A DNA stretch of 64,000 bases from Deltaproteobacteria bacterium HGW-Deltaproteobacteria-18 (lineage in GTDB: Bacteria > Desulfobacterota > Desulfovibrionia > Desulfovibrionales > Desulfomicrobiaceae), in assembly GCA_002841885.1 (NCBI GenBank), contig PHBE01000017.1, positions 29,832-93,831 on the forward strand, given 5' to 3'. Below are positions 9,918 through 19,023 of this stretch, in pieces. The position numbers and the translations under genes were made by a program. The stretch's first letter is position 1. Each line of letters begins with the position of its first letter. Under the pieces are notes generated by a model. It worked only from the letters and a program-made list of their open reading frames with translations, was not told the origin of the DNA and searched no databases.

Positions 9918-9943
9918 AATGGGAGGTCCGCCTCCCATTTTTT
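9918..9943 (+). terminator. Intrinsic terminator of purA, immediately before holB
   Basis: AATGGGAGG / CCTCCCATT forms a 9-bp stem with loop TCCG, then six T. The T-run ends 4 nt before the holB ATG. The stem also contains GGGAGG, a ribosome-site-like sequence, and its complement. Confidence 0.85.
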
Positions 9944-9947
9944 CATC

Positions 9948-10793
9948 ATGTCCACACCCTGGCATCATATCATCTCCTCTGAGCCCCGCATCGCGGGGTT
10001 TCTGGAACGCCTCGCCCAGGCTCCGCCCAATTCGCTGCTCCTGGAAGGCGGAGACGCTTCCGGGCGTCTGGCCTTCGGTCTTTTCTGGGCCGCGCGGTTG
10101 ATGTGCCGGGAGGCGGTTCCTCCGTGCGGAAAATGTCGCATCTGTCTGCAGATCGCCGACGACGCCTGCCGCGATCTCATTCTTCTGAACGGAGCCGAAG
10201 GTTCGATCAGCGTGGACACCGTGCGCGAAGTGCGCGCCGTGCTCGGCGATCCGCCTGCGGGCCGGGGGCCGCGCGTGGTCATCCTGGCCGAGGCGCAGGC
10301 GCTGGGCGACGGTGCGGCCAATGCGTTGCTCAAGTCCCTGGAAGAGCCAAGCCCGGGCAACGTCTTTGTGCTTTTGGCTCCGAGCCGTGAAATCCTGCTC
10401 CCGACCCTGGTGTCCCGCAGTTTCGTGCTTACCTTGGGTTGGCCCAGGGGCGTGCCCGAAGAACCCGATCTGGGGGAACGCCTGCGCGCATTGAGCGAGT
10501 TCATCCAGAGCGGCAAGGGCGCATGGCTCGAATGGACTGGCCGCAAGGGCAATGTGGACGCGCGGATGGCCGACTCCATCCTGCGGGAAGTCCAGCGCAG
10601 CCTGGTCCAGGCCGGATATGGAAATCCCCTGACCGAACTGGCCCGCCTGCTGGCCGCGAGGCTTGATGTGGTCGCGGTGCGTCAGGTGGGTGTCATCATC
10701 GAGAACGCCCTTGAAAGTCTGGAAGTGGGGGCCAACCCAGCCGTAGTGCTGGAGTGGGTCGCAATACGCATGTGGAACCTCCTGCACAAATAA
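9948..10793 (+). CDS. holB: DNA polymerase III delta-prime subunit (HolB-like)
   Basis: 281 aa clamp-loader subunit. The N-terminal AAA+-like part has the zinc-type cysteine cluster CGKCRIC near residues 61-67. NALLKSLEEPSPGNVFVLLA (about residues 124-143) is the classic delta-prime/tau segment, followed by the sensor region TLVSRS. The P-loop is degenerate (GGDASGRL), as is usual for delta-prime. No ribosome site precedes ATG 9948; a terminator ends 4 nt upstream. serB follows 4 bp downstream. Confidence 0.88.
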   Translation: MSTPWHHIISSEPRIAGFLERLAQAPPNSLLLEGGDASGRLAFGLFWAARLMCREAVPPCGKCRICLQIADDACRDLILLNGAEGSISVDTVREVRAVLGDPPAGRGPRVVILAEAQALGDGAANALLKSLEEPSPGNVFVLLAPSREILLPTLVSRSFVLTLGWPRGVPEEPDLGERLRALSEFIQSGKGAWLEWTGRKGNVDARMADSILREVQRSLVQAGYGNPLTELARLLAARLDVVAVRQVGVIIENALESLEVGANPAVVLEWVAIRMWNLLHK

Positions 10794-10797
10794 GAAG

Positions 10798-12033
10798 ATG
10801 CGCGAAATCATTCTCATACAAATCGCCGGCATGGACCGGGACGGCCTGCTGGCCGGGATCATGGGGCAGCTGGCCGAGTCAGGGGTGATCATCCTCGACA
10901 TCAGTCAGTCCGTCATTCACGACGACCTCTCGCTTGGCGTGCTCATCGAAGTGCCGCGTGAGAACGAATCCTCGCCCATTCTGAAGGATCTCCTCTACTG
11001 GGCCCACAACCAGGGGCTGCTCCTCAAGTTTTCGCCCGTGACCGAGGACGATTATGAGCGCTGGGTCGGAGTGCAGGGCCGCAAGAGGCATATCGTGACA
11101 GTGCTCGGGCGCACGATAACGGCAGCCAATCTGGCGGCCATGGCCGAAGTGATCACCTCGCACGGACTGAGCATCGACTGCATCACCCGTCTTTCGGGCC
11201 GCAGATCCCTGGCCAACCCGCCGGCCATGCCCCGGTCCTGCCTCGAATTTTCCGTGCGCGGAACCCCGGAGGACATTTCTGGCATGCGCGCCGCTTTTCT
11301 GGATCTCTCCCGGGAGCAGGGCATCGACATCGGCTTTCAGGAAGACAACGCTTTTCGCCGCATTCGGCGCCTGGTCTGTTTCGACATGGATTCAACCCTG
11401 ATCCAGGCCGAAGTCATCGACGAACTGGCCAAACGGGCCGGAGTGGGCGAAGAGGTCGCGGCCATCACCGAGGCGGCCATGCGCGGGGAGCTGGATTTTT
11501 CCCAGAGCCTGCGCAGGCGCGTGAGCCTGCTCAAGGGCCTGCCCGAGTCCGTGCTGCAGGATGTCGCCGCAACCCTGCCCATGACCGAGGGCGCGGAAAG
11601 ACTCATCCGCACTTTAAAAAGTCTTGGCTACACCATCGCCATCCTGTCCGGCGGATTCAATTATTTTGGCCGCCGCCTGCAGAAGCAGCTTGGCATCGAC
11701 TACGTGCACGCCAACGAGCTTGAGATACAGGACGGGGTCCTGACCGGCGGACTGGTGGGCGAGATCGTCGATGGCGCGGGCAAGGCCCGGCTGCTGAGGG
11801 CCATCGCCGACAAGGAACACATCTCCCTGGCGCAGGTCATCGCCGTGGGCGACGGCGCCAACGATCTGCCGATGCTCGACGTGGCAGGACTCGGCATCGC
11901 CTTTCACGCCAAGCCCGTGGTCCGCCAGGGCGCGGGACAGGCCATTTCCAACGTGGGTCTTGACGGCGTGCTCTATTTTCTGGGCCTGCGGGACCGCGAA
12001 ACTGTGGATCAACTGGCCGGACGGGAGGCATAA
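10798..12033 (+). CDS. serB: Phosphoserine phosphatase SerB with N-terminal ACT domains
   Basis: 411 aa. The C-terminal HAD phosphatase hydrolyses phosphoserine to serine. The nucleophile motif DMDSTLIQAEVIDELA is at about residues 196-211, ILSGGFNYF carries motif II, and VGDGANDLPML carries the metal-binding motif. The first 180 residues form two ACT-like modules (opening with EIILIQIAGMDRDGLLAGI), expected to sense an amino acid such as serine. The gene ends in TAATG, sharing a base with fxsA. Confidence 0.94.
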   Translation: MREIILIQIAGMDRDGLLAGIMGQLAESGVIILDISQSVIHDDLSLGVLIEVPRENESSPILKDLLYWAHNQGLLLKFSPVTEDDYERWVGVQGRKRHIVTVLGRTITAANLAAMAEVITSHGLSIDCITRLSGRRSLANPPAMPRSCLEFSVRGTPEDISGMRAAFLDLSREQGIDIGFQEDNAFRRIRRLVCFDMDSTLIQAEVIDELAKRAGVGEEVAAITEAAMRGELDFSQSLRRRVSLLKGLPESVLQDVAATLPMTEGAERLIRTLKSLGYTIAILSGGFNYFGRRLQKQLGIDYVHANELEIQDGVLTGGLVGEIVDGAGKARLLRAIADKEHISLAQVIAVGDGANDLPMLDVAGLGIAFHAKPVVRQGAGQAISNVGLDGVLYFLGLRDRETVDQLAGREA

Positions 12034-12428
12034 TGTTTGGAAAGCTGTTTTTGCTCTTTGTATTGGTGCCGGTGGCGGAGATCTACTTGCTGGTCACTGT
12101 CGGAAGCTCCATCGGGGCTTTCCCGACCGTCGCCCTGGTCATATTGACGGCACTGGCCGGAGCGCATCTGGCACGCATGCAGGGCCTGTCGACCATGATG
12201 CGCATCCGCGAGAATCTGGATCAGGGTTTCATGCCGGCCGAAGAACTCCTCGACGGCGTGCTCATCTTTCTGGCCGGCATGGTCCTCCTGACGCCGGGTT
12301 TTCTGACGGACATAGCAGGCCTGCTCATCCTCCTGCCGGTCACCCGCAATCTCTTCAAACAATGGCTACGCAAGAAGTTTGACGAATGGCGGCAAAATCC
12401 CAACGTACACATAACGTTCCACCAATAA
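12033..12428 (+). CDS. fxsA: FxsA family membrane protein
   Basis: 131 aa. Hydrophobic segments include KLFLLFVLVPVAEIYLLVTVG (residues 4-24), FPTVALVILTALAGAHLA and GVLIFLAGMVLLTPGFLTDIAGLLILL, with a charged C-terminal tail. The PVAE and TPGFLTDIAG motifs are typical of FxsA, named for suppression of F-plasmid exclusion of phage T7; its normal role is poorly known. The ATG overlaps the serB stop, so the two are co-translated. Confidence 0.9.
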   Translation: MFGKLFLLFVLVPVAEIYLLVTVGSSIGAFPTVALVILTALAGAHLARMQGLSTMMRIRENLDQGFMPAEELLDGVLIFLAGMVLLTPGFLTDIAGLLILLPVTRNLFKQWLRKKFDEWRQNPNVHITFHQ

Positions 12429-12473
12429 GCGCAAGCCCCGGCGCGATTCATCCCGCTGCCGCAAATCTCATAC

Positions 12474-12518
12474 CGTCCATCTCGTCCATTTTCCGTCCAT
12501 ACCGTCCATATCGTCCAC
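12474..12518 (+). repeat. Short tandem repeat of CGTCCAT units
   Basis: Five copies of CGTCCAT (the last ends in C) start at 12474, 12483, 12494, 12503 and 12512, giving spacings of 9, 11, 9 and 9 bp. They fill the middle of the 127-bp gap between fxsA and the ubiD-family gene. The rest of that gap shows no gene or clear promoter. Confidence 0.7.
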
Positions 12519-12555
12519 CAAGCAGCCCATTAAGCCCCAGCCCCCGGAGCACCCC

Positions 12556-14388
12556 ATGATCTACCGCAATCTCAAATCCTGCCTCGACGATCTGGAGCGG
12601 ACCAGGCAACTGGTGCGCATCGATGAGCCCATCGACCCCTACATCGAGGCCGGGGCCATCCAGCGCAGGGTTTTCCAGGCCGGTGGCCCGGCGTTGCTCT
12701 TCACCAACGTCAAGGGCACGAAATTTCCCATGGCCGCCAACATTTTCGGCACATTGGCGCGGACCAAATTCATTTTCCGCGCCACCTTGCGCCGCGTGGA
12801 GGCCATGCTCTCGGCCAAGGCCGATCCGGCGCTCGTTCTGAAGAAGCCCGGACTCTGGCCGGGGCTGGCGCTTGGTGCCTGGCATACCTTGCCGAGGACC
12901 GTCAGCGGCGGCCCGATCCTGGCCCGCACCACCAGCATTTCGCAGCTCCCGCAGCTCGTCTCCTGGCCCATGGACGGCGGAGCCTACGTGACCCTGCCGC
13001 TGGTCTATTCCGAGAGCCCGTCCCGTCCCGGCTATATGGGCTCGAACCTGGGCATGTACCGCATTCAGCTCTCGGGCAACGAGTTCGAAAAGGACAGGGA
13101 AGTGGGCCTTCATTACCAGATCCATCGTGGCATCGGCTATCATCATGCCGAGGCCATCGCGCGCGGCGAAACCCTGCCCGTCAACGTGTTTGTGGGCGGC
13201 CCGCCGGCCATGACCCTGGCCGCCATCATGCCCCTGCCCGAAGGCATCGCCGAGATGCTCTTCGCCGGAGCCCTGGGCGGACACAGGGTGCCCATGATCC
13301 GGCGGCCCGGGGAACTGCCGATCCCGGCCGAAGCCGATTTCTGTATCCGGGGGTACATCGATCCGCAGGTCCAGAAGCCCGAGGGACCCTTTGGCGATCA
13401 TCTGGGTTATTACAGCTTGGCGCATGATTTTCCGGTCATGCGGGTGTCCGAGGTGCTGCACCGTGAAGGCGCTGTCTGGCCTTTCACCACCGTGGGGCGC
13501 CCGCCGCAGGAGGACACCATGTTCGGTGCGTTCATCCACGAACTCACTGCCGAGCTGGTGCCGCAGGTTTTCGGAGGCGTGCACGAGGTTCATGCCGTGG
13601 ACGCGGCCGGAGTGCACCCGCTCCTGCTGGCCGTGGGCAGCGAGCGCTACGTGCCGTATGCGGGCGAGCGTCAGCCGCAGGAGCTCATCACCAACGGCCT
13701 CTCGCTTCTGGGCACGACCCAGACCTCTCTCTCCAAGTACGTCATTCTTTCCGCCCGCGAGGACGATCCCGGCCTGTCCTGCCACGATGTGCCCCGTTTC
13801 CTGCAGCATGTGCTGGAGCGCCTCGACCTGTCACGGGACCTGCATTTCATCACCCGCACGACCATGGACACCCTCGATTATTCGGGCATCAGCCTCAATC
13901 AGGGGTCCAAGGTGCTCTGGACGGCTGCCGGAAGTCCAAAGCGCGTTCTGGGCAAGGCCCTGCCCGCCCTGAACCTGCCGGACGGGTTTTTGAGCCCGCG
14001 TTTTTTTGCTCCGGGAGTGCTGGTCATTTCCGGCCCGGCCCACGCCCAGCCGCGCGACACCCACGACCCTGCCATGGAAAACCTGTGTCAGGCCCTGGCA
14101 AGCGCCGAGCTGGCAGGCTTCCCGCTGATCGTTGTCGCCGACGACGCCGACTTCACGGCGGGTTCCTGGGACAATTTCCTGTGGGTGACCTTCACCCGCT
14201 CAGACCCGGCCACGGACACCTACGGGCTGAACGGGTTCACGCATTGCAAGCATTGGGGATGCACGAGCATGGTCGTCGATGCCCGGCTCAAGACCTATCA
14301 CGCTCCGGCGCTGAACAGTGTGGCGGAAATCGAAAAAAGAGTGGACGAACTTGCCCTGCCCGGAAGACCCCTGTATGGAATCATCTAA
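12556..14388 (+). CDS. UbiD-family decarboxylase, probably menaquinone (futalosine) pathway
   Basis: 610 aa. UbiD enzymes use prenylated FMN to decarboxylate aromatic acids. Family features are FPMAANIFGTLART near residue 57, SSNLGMYR-like GSNLGMYRIQ near 163, and the segment KPEGPFGDHLGYYS near 275 with the acidic active-site neighbourhood. Because mqnB and mqnD are also in the window, the most likely role is decarboxylation of the prenylated 1,4-dihydroxy-6-naphthoate intermediate (MqnL role). That assignment is inference. No UbiX-type flavin prenyltransferase is present here. Confidence 0.85.
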   Translation: MIYRNLKSCLDDLERTRQLVRIDEPIDPYIEAGAIQRRVFQAGGPALLFTNVKGTKFPMAANIFGTLARTKFIFRATLRRVEAMLSAKADPALVLKKPGLWPGLALGAWHTLPRTVSGGPILARTTSISQLPQLVSWPMDGGAYVTLPLVYSESPSRPGYMGSNLGMYRIQLSGNEFEKDREVGLHYQIHRGIGYHHAEAIARGETLPVNVFVGGPPAMTLAAIMPLPEGIAEMLFAGALGGHRVPMIRRPGELPIPAEADFCIRGYIDPQVQKPEGPFGDHLGYYSLAHDFPVMRVSEVLHREGAVWPFTTVGRPPQEDTMFGAFIHELTAELVPQVFGGVHEVHAVDAAGVHPLLLAVGSERYVPYAGERQPQELITNGLSLLGTTQTSLSKYVILSAREDDPGLSCHDVPRFLQHVLERLDLSRDLHFITRTTMDTLDYSGISLNQGSKVLWTAAGSPKRVLGKALPALNLPDGFLSPRFFAPGVLVISGPAHAQPRDTHDPAMENLCQALASAELAGFPLIVVADDADFTAGSWDNFLWVTFTRSDPATDTYGLNGFTHCKHWGCTSMVVDARLKTYHAPALNSVAEIEKRVDELALPGRPLYGII

Positions 14389-14419
14389 TCCGCCAACCAA
14401 TACCAACGGGGACATGCAC

Positions 14420-15841
14420 ATGCGTACAAAGATAGTGGCCACCTTGGGCCCGGCTTCCATGGATCAGAGCGTCATGAAGGAGATGGTCCAGCTTGGAGTG
14501 CGGGTATTCCGTCTCAATTTTTCTCATGCCGGCGCGGAGTATTTCGGGCCTGTCATCCAGAAGATCAGGCAGGTCGAGAAGGAGACCGGCATCCCCCTTA
14601 CGGTCATGGGTGACCTGTGCGGCCCCAAGATACGCATCGGCGAGGTCAAGGGTTCCCCGCTGCAGATCCGCAAGGGGGCCTATGTGTGCCTTGGCGGTCC
14701 GTCCATGGCGGCGACGACCGAGAGCGATATCTTCATAAGCCTCGACGTACCCGAACTTCTGGAGGGCCTGGAGACGGATATGCCCGTGTCCCTGTCCGAC
14801 GGCATGCTGCAGTTCAAGGTCGTGAAGGTCATCGAGCGGGACCGGCTGGTGCTGATGGAGGCCCTGAACGGCGGCATCCTGACCTCCAACAAGGGCATCG
14901 CCTTTCCCGGCAAGACGCTCAAGGTCGCGGCCATGACCGACAAGGATCGCCGCGACCTGCATCAGGGACTTGATATCGGCATTGACGCGGTGGCTCTTTC
15001 CTTTGTGCAGAGCAAGGAGGACATCGAGGACATCAAGGCCGAGATCGCACGGCACGGGACCTGGATTCCGGTCGTGGCCAAGGTCGAACGCAAGAACGCC
15101 GTGGACAAGCTCGACTCCATCCTGGAAGTGGCCGACGCCATCATGGTCGCGCGCGGCGACCTGGGCCTTGAATGCAGCCCGGCCGAGTTGCCCATCATCC
15201 AGAAAAAGATCCTGCGCGCCTGCCGCCACGCCCAGAAACCGGCCATCGTCGCGACCCAGATGCTTTTGTCCATGGTCAAGAATCCCATCCCCACACGGGC
15301 CGAATCAACGGACGTCTCCAACGCCATGATCGACGGCGCGGACTGCGTCATGCTCTCCGAAGAGACGGCCATCGGCAGCTATCCGGTGGAGGCGGTGCGT
15401 TTCATCAACGAGATCGCGCAGTATTCCGAGCCATACTACCTGGAGCGCCTGGGCGGCCCTTACGTGCCCAAGGCCGAAAAGAACCCTCCCAAATTCATTG
15501 CCTATTCCGCCTGCCTCATGGCCGACAACGCAGACAGTGCCGCCCTCGTCTGCCATTCGACCACCGGAGCCACGGCCAGATACATAAGCTCCCGCCGTCC
15601 GGCCCAACCCATTTACGCCATGACCACGGACGCGCGCATCATGCGCTGGATGAACTTCTTCTGGGCCATCACTCCGGTGGAGAGCCCGCTGGAGCCGCGC
15701 AGCCACCAGAAGCGGGCGGAAAAATTCGTGCAGGAGTACGCAGGCTTTCGGCCCGGCGAAAACGTAATCATCGCCAGCGGCCAGGCCACCCCGGGCATGG
15801 GTACGGTCATGACCAACGAGATCAAGGTGTACTATAAGTAG
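14420..15841 (+). CDS. pyk: Pyruvate kinase
   Basis: 473 aa. It converts phosphoenolpyruvate and ADP to pyruvate and ATP. It starts MRTKIVATLGPAS, the invariant N-terminus of the family; ATG 14420 has GGGG 8 bp upstream, whereas in-frame ATG codons at 14375 and 14414 are poorly placed. RLNFSHA binds substrate, AKVERKNAVDKLDSI carries the catalytic Lys/Glu region, and MVARGDLGLE lies near residue 242. A C-terminal regulatory-type domain is present. It converges on purL across a terminator and two inverted repeats. Confidence 0.96.
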   Translation: MRTKIVATLGPASMDQSVMKEMVQLGVRVFRLNFSHAGAEYFGPVIQKIRQVEKETGIPLTVMGDLCGPKIRIGEVKGSPLQIRKGAYVCLGGPSMAATTESDIFISLDVPELLEGLETDMPVSLSDGMLQFKVVKVIERDRLVLMEALNGGILTSNKGIAFPGKTLKVAAMTDKDRRDLHQGLDIGIDAVALSFVQSKEDIEDIKAEIARHGTWIPVVAKVERKNAVDKLDSILEVADAIMVARGDLGLECSPAELPIIQKKILRACRHAQKPAIVATQMLLSMVKNPIPTRAESTDVSNAMIDGADCVMLSEETAIGSYPVEAVRFINEIAQYSEPYYLERLGGPYVPKAEKNPPKFIAYSACLMADNADSAALVCHSTTGATARYISSRRPAQPIYAMTTDARIMRWMNFFWAITPVESPLEPRSHQKRAEKFVQEYAGFRPGENVIIASGQATPGMGTVMTNEIKVYYK

Positions 15842-15851
15842 GGGAGAAGAG

Positions 15852-15889
15852 ATGCCTCCGGCGGGCAGGGGACTTGTCTCCTGCACCCC
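15852..15889 (+). repeat. REP-like element, left copy
   Basis: A 38-bp GC-rich unit beginning ATGCCTCCGGCGGGCAGGGG, with an internal palindrome (CAGGGGAC..GTCTCCTG). It matches the reverse complement of the element at 15981-16018 at 36 of 38 positions and begins 10 bp past the pyk stop. Confidence 0.85.
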
Positions 15890-15906
15890 ATTCAACTGTC
15901 TTTAAT

Positions 15907-15943
15907 AAAAAAACGGGCGGCCCAATTTGGGTCGCCCGTTTTT
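15907..15943. terminator. Intrinsic terminator between pyk and purL
   Basis: AAAAACGGGCG-G-CCCA / TGGG-T-CGCCCGTTTTT gives a long GC stem with A-rich and T-rich flanks, able to stop transcription from both convergent genes. It lies between the two inverted REP-like copies. Confidence 0.9.
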
Positions 15944-15980
15944 CTTTATTGCATCCACATAATGCCCCCAACCCCTGTAA

Positions 15981-16018
15981 GGGGTGCAGGGGACGAGTCC
16001 CCTGCCCGCCGGAGGCAT
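15981..16018 (-). repeat. REP-like element, right (inverted) copy
   Basis: Inverted partner of the copy at 15852-15889. It contains the perfect palindrome CAGGGGACGAGTCCCCTG apart from the centre and ends with CCGGAGGCAT 5 bp from the purL stop. The pair resembles a REPIN/BIME arrangement. Confidence 0.85.
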
Positions 16019-16022
16019 GCCT

Positions 16023-19004
16023 TTAAAAATCCAGCGTCTTTTTCCAGGCTGTGGCCAGGTCTTCCACCGAAGCGTTGACCAGGATTGCGCTTCCTGCGCG
16101 CAGGGTCAATTTTTCGTCGGCGGTGGTCTTGCCGATGGCGGCCATGAAGTCTCCGGCGAAGAGGGCTTCGAAGGCGGCGCGTTTGTCATCGGCCACGGTG
16201 ACCACGAAGCGGCTGGCCGATTCGCTGTAGAGGCGCTGTTCGGCCAGCGGGCAGTCCAGGGCCGGGATCAGGTCCGTGTCGATATCCGCGCCGATGCGTC
16301 CGGCCAGGGCCATTTCGGCTACTGCAACGGCCAGACCGCCGTCGGAGACGTCATGGGCCGCGCTCAAAAGGCCGGTGGTGATGGCTTCGTGCATGCGCTC
16401 GTAGCGGATGCGGGCGGAAACCGCGTCGACCTGCGGAACCGATCCGCACACGCCCAGGGCGTCGGCATATTCAGAGCCGCCCAGTTCGTTTTTGGTCAGG
16501 CCCAGCACGTAGACGTTTTCGTCCGGCCGCTTGAAGTCGGAGGTCATGGTCTTGTTGCAGTCACTTATCACGCCCATGACTGAGAAGAGGACCGTGGGCG
16601 GGATGGAGATCTTGGTTCCGCCGCCGGTGTAGTCGTTCTTCATCGAGTCCTTGCCTGAGATGCAGGGCACTCCGTAGGCGAGGCAGAAGTGGGCCAGGGC
16701 CTGATTCGCGCGGACCAGCTGGGCCAGCTTGTATTCGCCGTCCGGGGTTTTTTCGGACTGGACCGGGTCGCACCAGCAGAAGTTGTCCACGCCGGCCATG
16801 TGGCGAATGTCTCCGCCGGTGGCCACGGCGTTGCGAACGCCTTCGTCGATGGCGCCCGCCATCATCCAGTAGGCATCCAGATCACTCAGTTTCGGGCAGA
16901 TGCCGTTTGCTATGACCAGGGCCTTGTCGCTGCCAAGTTGGGGGCGAATCACGGCGGCGTCGGCGGGACCGTCGTTCCTGGCTCCGACGAGGGGCTTGAT
17001 CACGCTTCCGCCCTGAACCTCGTGGTCGTACTGACGGATGACATACTCGCGGGAGCAGATATTCAGGCGGCCGAGCATGGACTGCAGAAAGTCCTGATGA
17101 TCAGTTACCATGGGCTGCGGCGTTTCGCAGCCACAGCAGACCTGCGGCTGTGTCCAGGCGGCGCGGAGCTGCATTTGCGGACAGCCGTCATGCAGGAATT
17201 GCATGTCGAGATCGGCCACGATTTTGTCGTTGTAGCGCACGTGCAGGTAGCCCGAGTCCGTGAAGCAGCCCAGATCCGAAGCCTCGACGTTCATTTCCTC
17301 CGCCAGTTCCATGAAGGCCTGCAGTTTGGATGGGGGCACGGCCAGAGTCATGCGCTCCTGGGCTTCGGAGACCAGGATTTCCCAAGGCCGCAGGCCGTCG
17401 TACTTGAGTGGCGCCTTGGCCAGGTCCATGTCGCAGCCGCCGCAGTCCTGGGCCATTTCGCCCACCGAGGAGCTCAGCCCGCCCGCGCCGTTGTCGGTGA
17501 TGGCATTGTAGAGGCCCAGATCGCGGGCGCGCATCAAAAAATCGTACATGCGGCGCTGGGTGATGGGGTCGCCTATCTGTACGGCCGTGGCCGGAGAGCC
17601 CTCGTGCAGCTCTTCGGAGGAGAAGGTCGCGCCGTGGATGCCGTCCTTGCCGATGCGCCCGCCGGTCATGATGATGCGGTCGCCGGGCAGGGCCTTCTTT
17701 TCGTAGCTGGGATGTCCGGCCACGGTGGCGGGCATGGTGCCGACGGTACCGCAGAAGACCAGCGGCTTGCCGAGGAACCGTTCGTGAAAGACGATGGCCC
17801 CGTTGACCGTGGGAATGCCGGACTTGTTGCCGCCGTGCTCGACGCCTTCCCGCACGCCCTCGAAGACGCGGCGGGGATGCAGCAGTCGGGGCGGCAGTTC
17901 TTCGTCATGAAAGGGCGAAGCGAAGCAGAAGACGTTTGTGTTGCACAACAGGTTCGCGCCCATGCCTGTGCCCATGGGGTCGCGGTTCACGCCGACAATG
18001 CCGGTCAGGGCTCCGCCGTATGGGTCCAGGGCCGAGGGGCTGTTGTGGGTTTCGACCTTGATGCAGACGTTTATGTCTTCGCTGAAGCGGATCACGCCGG
18101 CGTTGTCCTTGAACACGGACAAGCAGAAGTCGTCCTTGCCCATGCGCTGGCGAAGCTGCTTGGTGCTTCCCTGAATGAATGTTTTGTAGAGGCTGTTGAT
18201 TTCAGCCTTGGTGCCGTTTTCAAGGTTTTCGTAGCTGATGCGGGAACTGAAGATCTTGTGCTTGCAGTGCTCGGACCAGGTCTGGGCCAGGCATTCGAGT
18301 TCCGCGTCCGTGGGCGCTGCGGGCAGGCCTTTGGCCTTGCGGTGGGAGACGACCGCGGGGCTTGCATAGTAGTCGCGGATGCAGCGCATCTCCTCCAGGT
18401 TCAGCGCCAGGATGTTTTCGCGGCTGAGGCGAAGAAGGGCGTCGTCATCCAGGCTGCTCAGATCCACGATATCGACGGTGCTCGAGGCTTCGCCCGTGAC
18501 CGCTGCAGTGCGGGCCTGAAAACCGGGACTTGCGGTCCAGGTGTCCTTGTCCGCGATTTCGAAGCGCTGGATCAGTTCGTTTGCCAGCAGGTCCCTTGCG
18601 ATGTGTTCCACCTGGGCCCGGTTCAGATCGCCGCAGATCAGATACTGGGTGGAGGTGTAGACCGCGATGTCAGCGTTGCGGTCCCCGAGCACGGTGCGCA
18701 GGGTTTCGCGGGCGGTGCGGCCTTCGTTGTCGGTCACGCCGGGACGGAAGCCGACTTCGATGAGCCAGTCGAAATCCGTGGCCGCCGGAGCGGTTTGGGC
18801 CGTATGCAGGACCGGGTCGTGCAGGGCTCCGGCTTCGATGGCCTGATCCACCTGGGCTGGGCTCAGTCCATCGACGGTGTAGATCCGGATGATCCGGACC
18901 TGATCGACGGTCAGGCCGAGCTCGCTTTTGATCTTGTGGGCGGTCTTGTTGCCTTGGGTATCGGTAACTGCCTTGCGCAGAGCCACTTCGACTCGGATCG
19001 GCAT
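16023..19004 (-). CDS. purL: Phosphoribosylformylglycinamidine synthase, PurS-PurS-PurL fusion
   Basis: 993 aa. It converts FGAR to FGAM in purine synthesis. The first 80 residues (MPIRVEVALRK, then IYTVDGLSPAQVDQA) look like PurS, and a second PurS-like unit follows at about residues 92-170. The PurL synthetase covers the rest: ETHNSPSALDPYGGA, the nucleotide site TGGRIGKDGIHGATFSSEE, and NGAGGLSSSVGEMA. No glutaminase (PurQ) domain is at the C-terminus, so a separate PurQ is needed. Start ATG 19004 has AGGAG upstream; it lies 19 bp after the HDOD-GGDEF gene. Confidence 0.93.
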   Translation of the reverse strand: MPIRVEVALRKAVTDTQGNKTAHKIKSELGLTVDQVRIIRIYTVDGLSPAQVDQAIEAGALHDPVLHTAQTAPAATDFDWLIEVGFRPGVTDNEGRTARETLRTVLGDRNADIAVYTSTQYLICGDLNRAQVEHIARDLLANELIQRFEIADKDTWTASPGFQARTAAVTGEASSTVDIVDLSSLDDDALLRLSRENILALNLEEMRCIRDYYASPAVVSHRKAKGLPAAPTDAELECLAQTWSEHCKHKIFSSRISYENLENGTKAEINSLYKTFIQGSTKQLRQRMGKDDFCLSVFKDNAGVIRFSEDINVCIKVETHNSPSALDPYGGALTGIVGVNRDPMGTGMGANLLCNTNVFCFASPFHDEELPPRLLHPRRVFEGVREGVEHGGNKSGIPTVNGAIVFHERFLGKPLVFCGTVGTMPATVAGHPSYEKKALPGDRIIMTGGRIGKDGIHGATFSSEELHEGSPATAVQIGDPITQRRMYDFLMRARDLGLYNAITDNGAGGLSSSVGEMAQDCGGCDMDLAKAPLKYDGLRPWEILVSEAQERMTLAVPPSKLQAFMELAEEMNVEASDLGCFTDSGYLHVRYNDKIVADLDMQFLHDGCPQMQLRAAWTQPQVCCGCETPQPMVTDHQDFLQSMLGRLNICSREYVIRQYDHEVQGGSVIKPLVGARNDGPADAAVIRPQLGSDKALVIANGICPKLSDLDAYWMMAGAIDEGVRNAVATGGDIRHMAGVDNFCWCDPVQSEKTPDGEYKLAQLVRANQALAHFCLAYGVPCISGKDSMKNDYTGGGTKISIPPTVLFSVMGVISDCNKTMTSDFKRPDENVYVLGLTKNELGGSEYADALGVCGSVPQVDAVSARIRYERMHEAITTGLLSAAHDVSDGGLAVAVAEMALAGRIGADIDTDLIPALDCPLAEQRLYSESASRFVVTVADDKRAAFEALFAGDFMAAIGKTTADEKLTLRAGSAILVNASVEDLATAWKKTLDF

Positions 19005-19023
19005 GTTGTTCTCCTGGTGACGC

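Noticed and set aside
12474..12518. CRISPR array
   Set aside because: The repeats are 7 bp with 2-4 bp between them; no 25-40 bp repeats, spacers or cas genes exist in the window.
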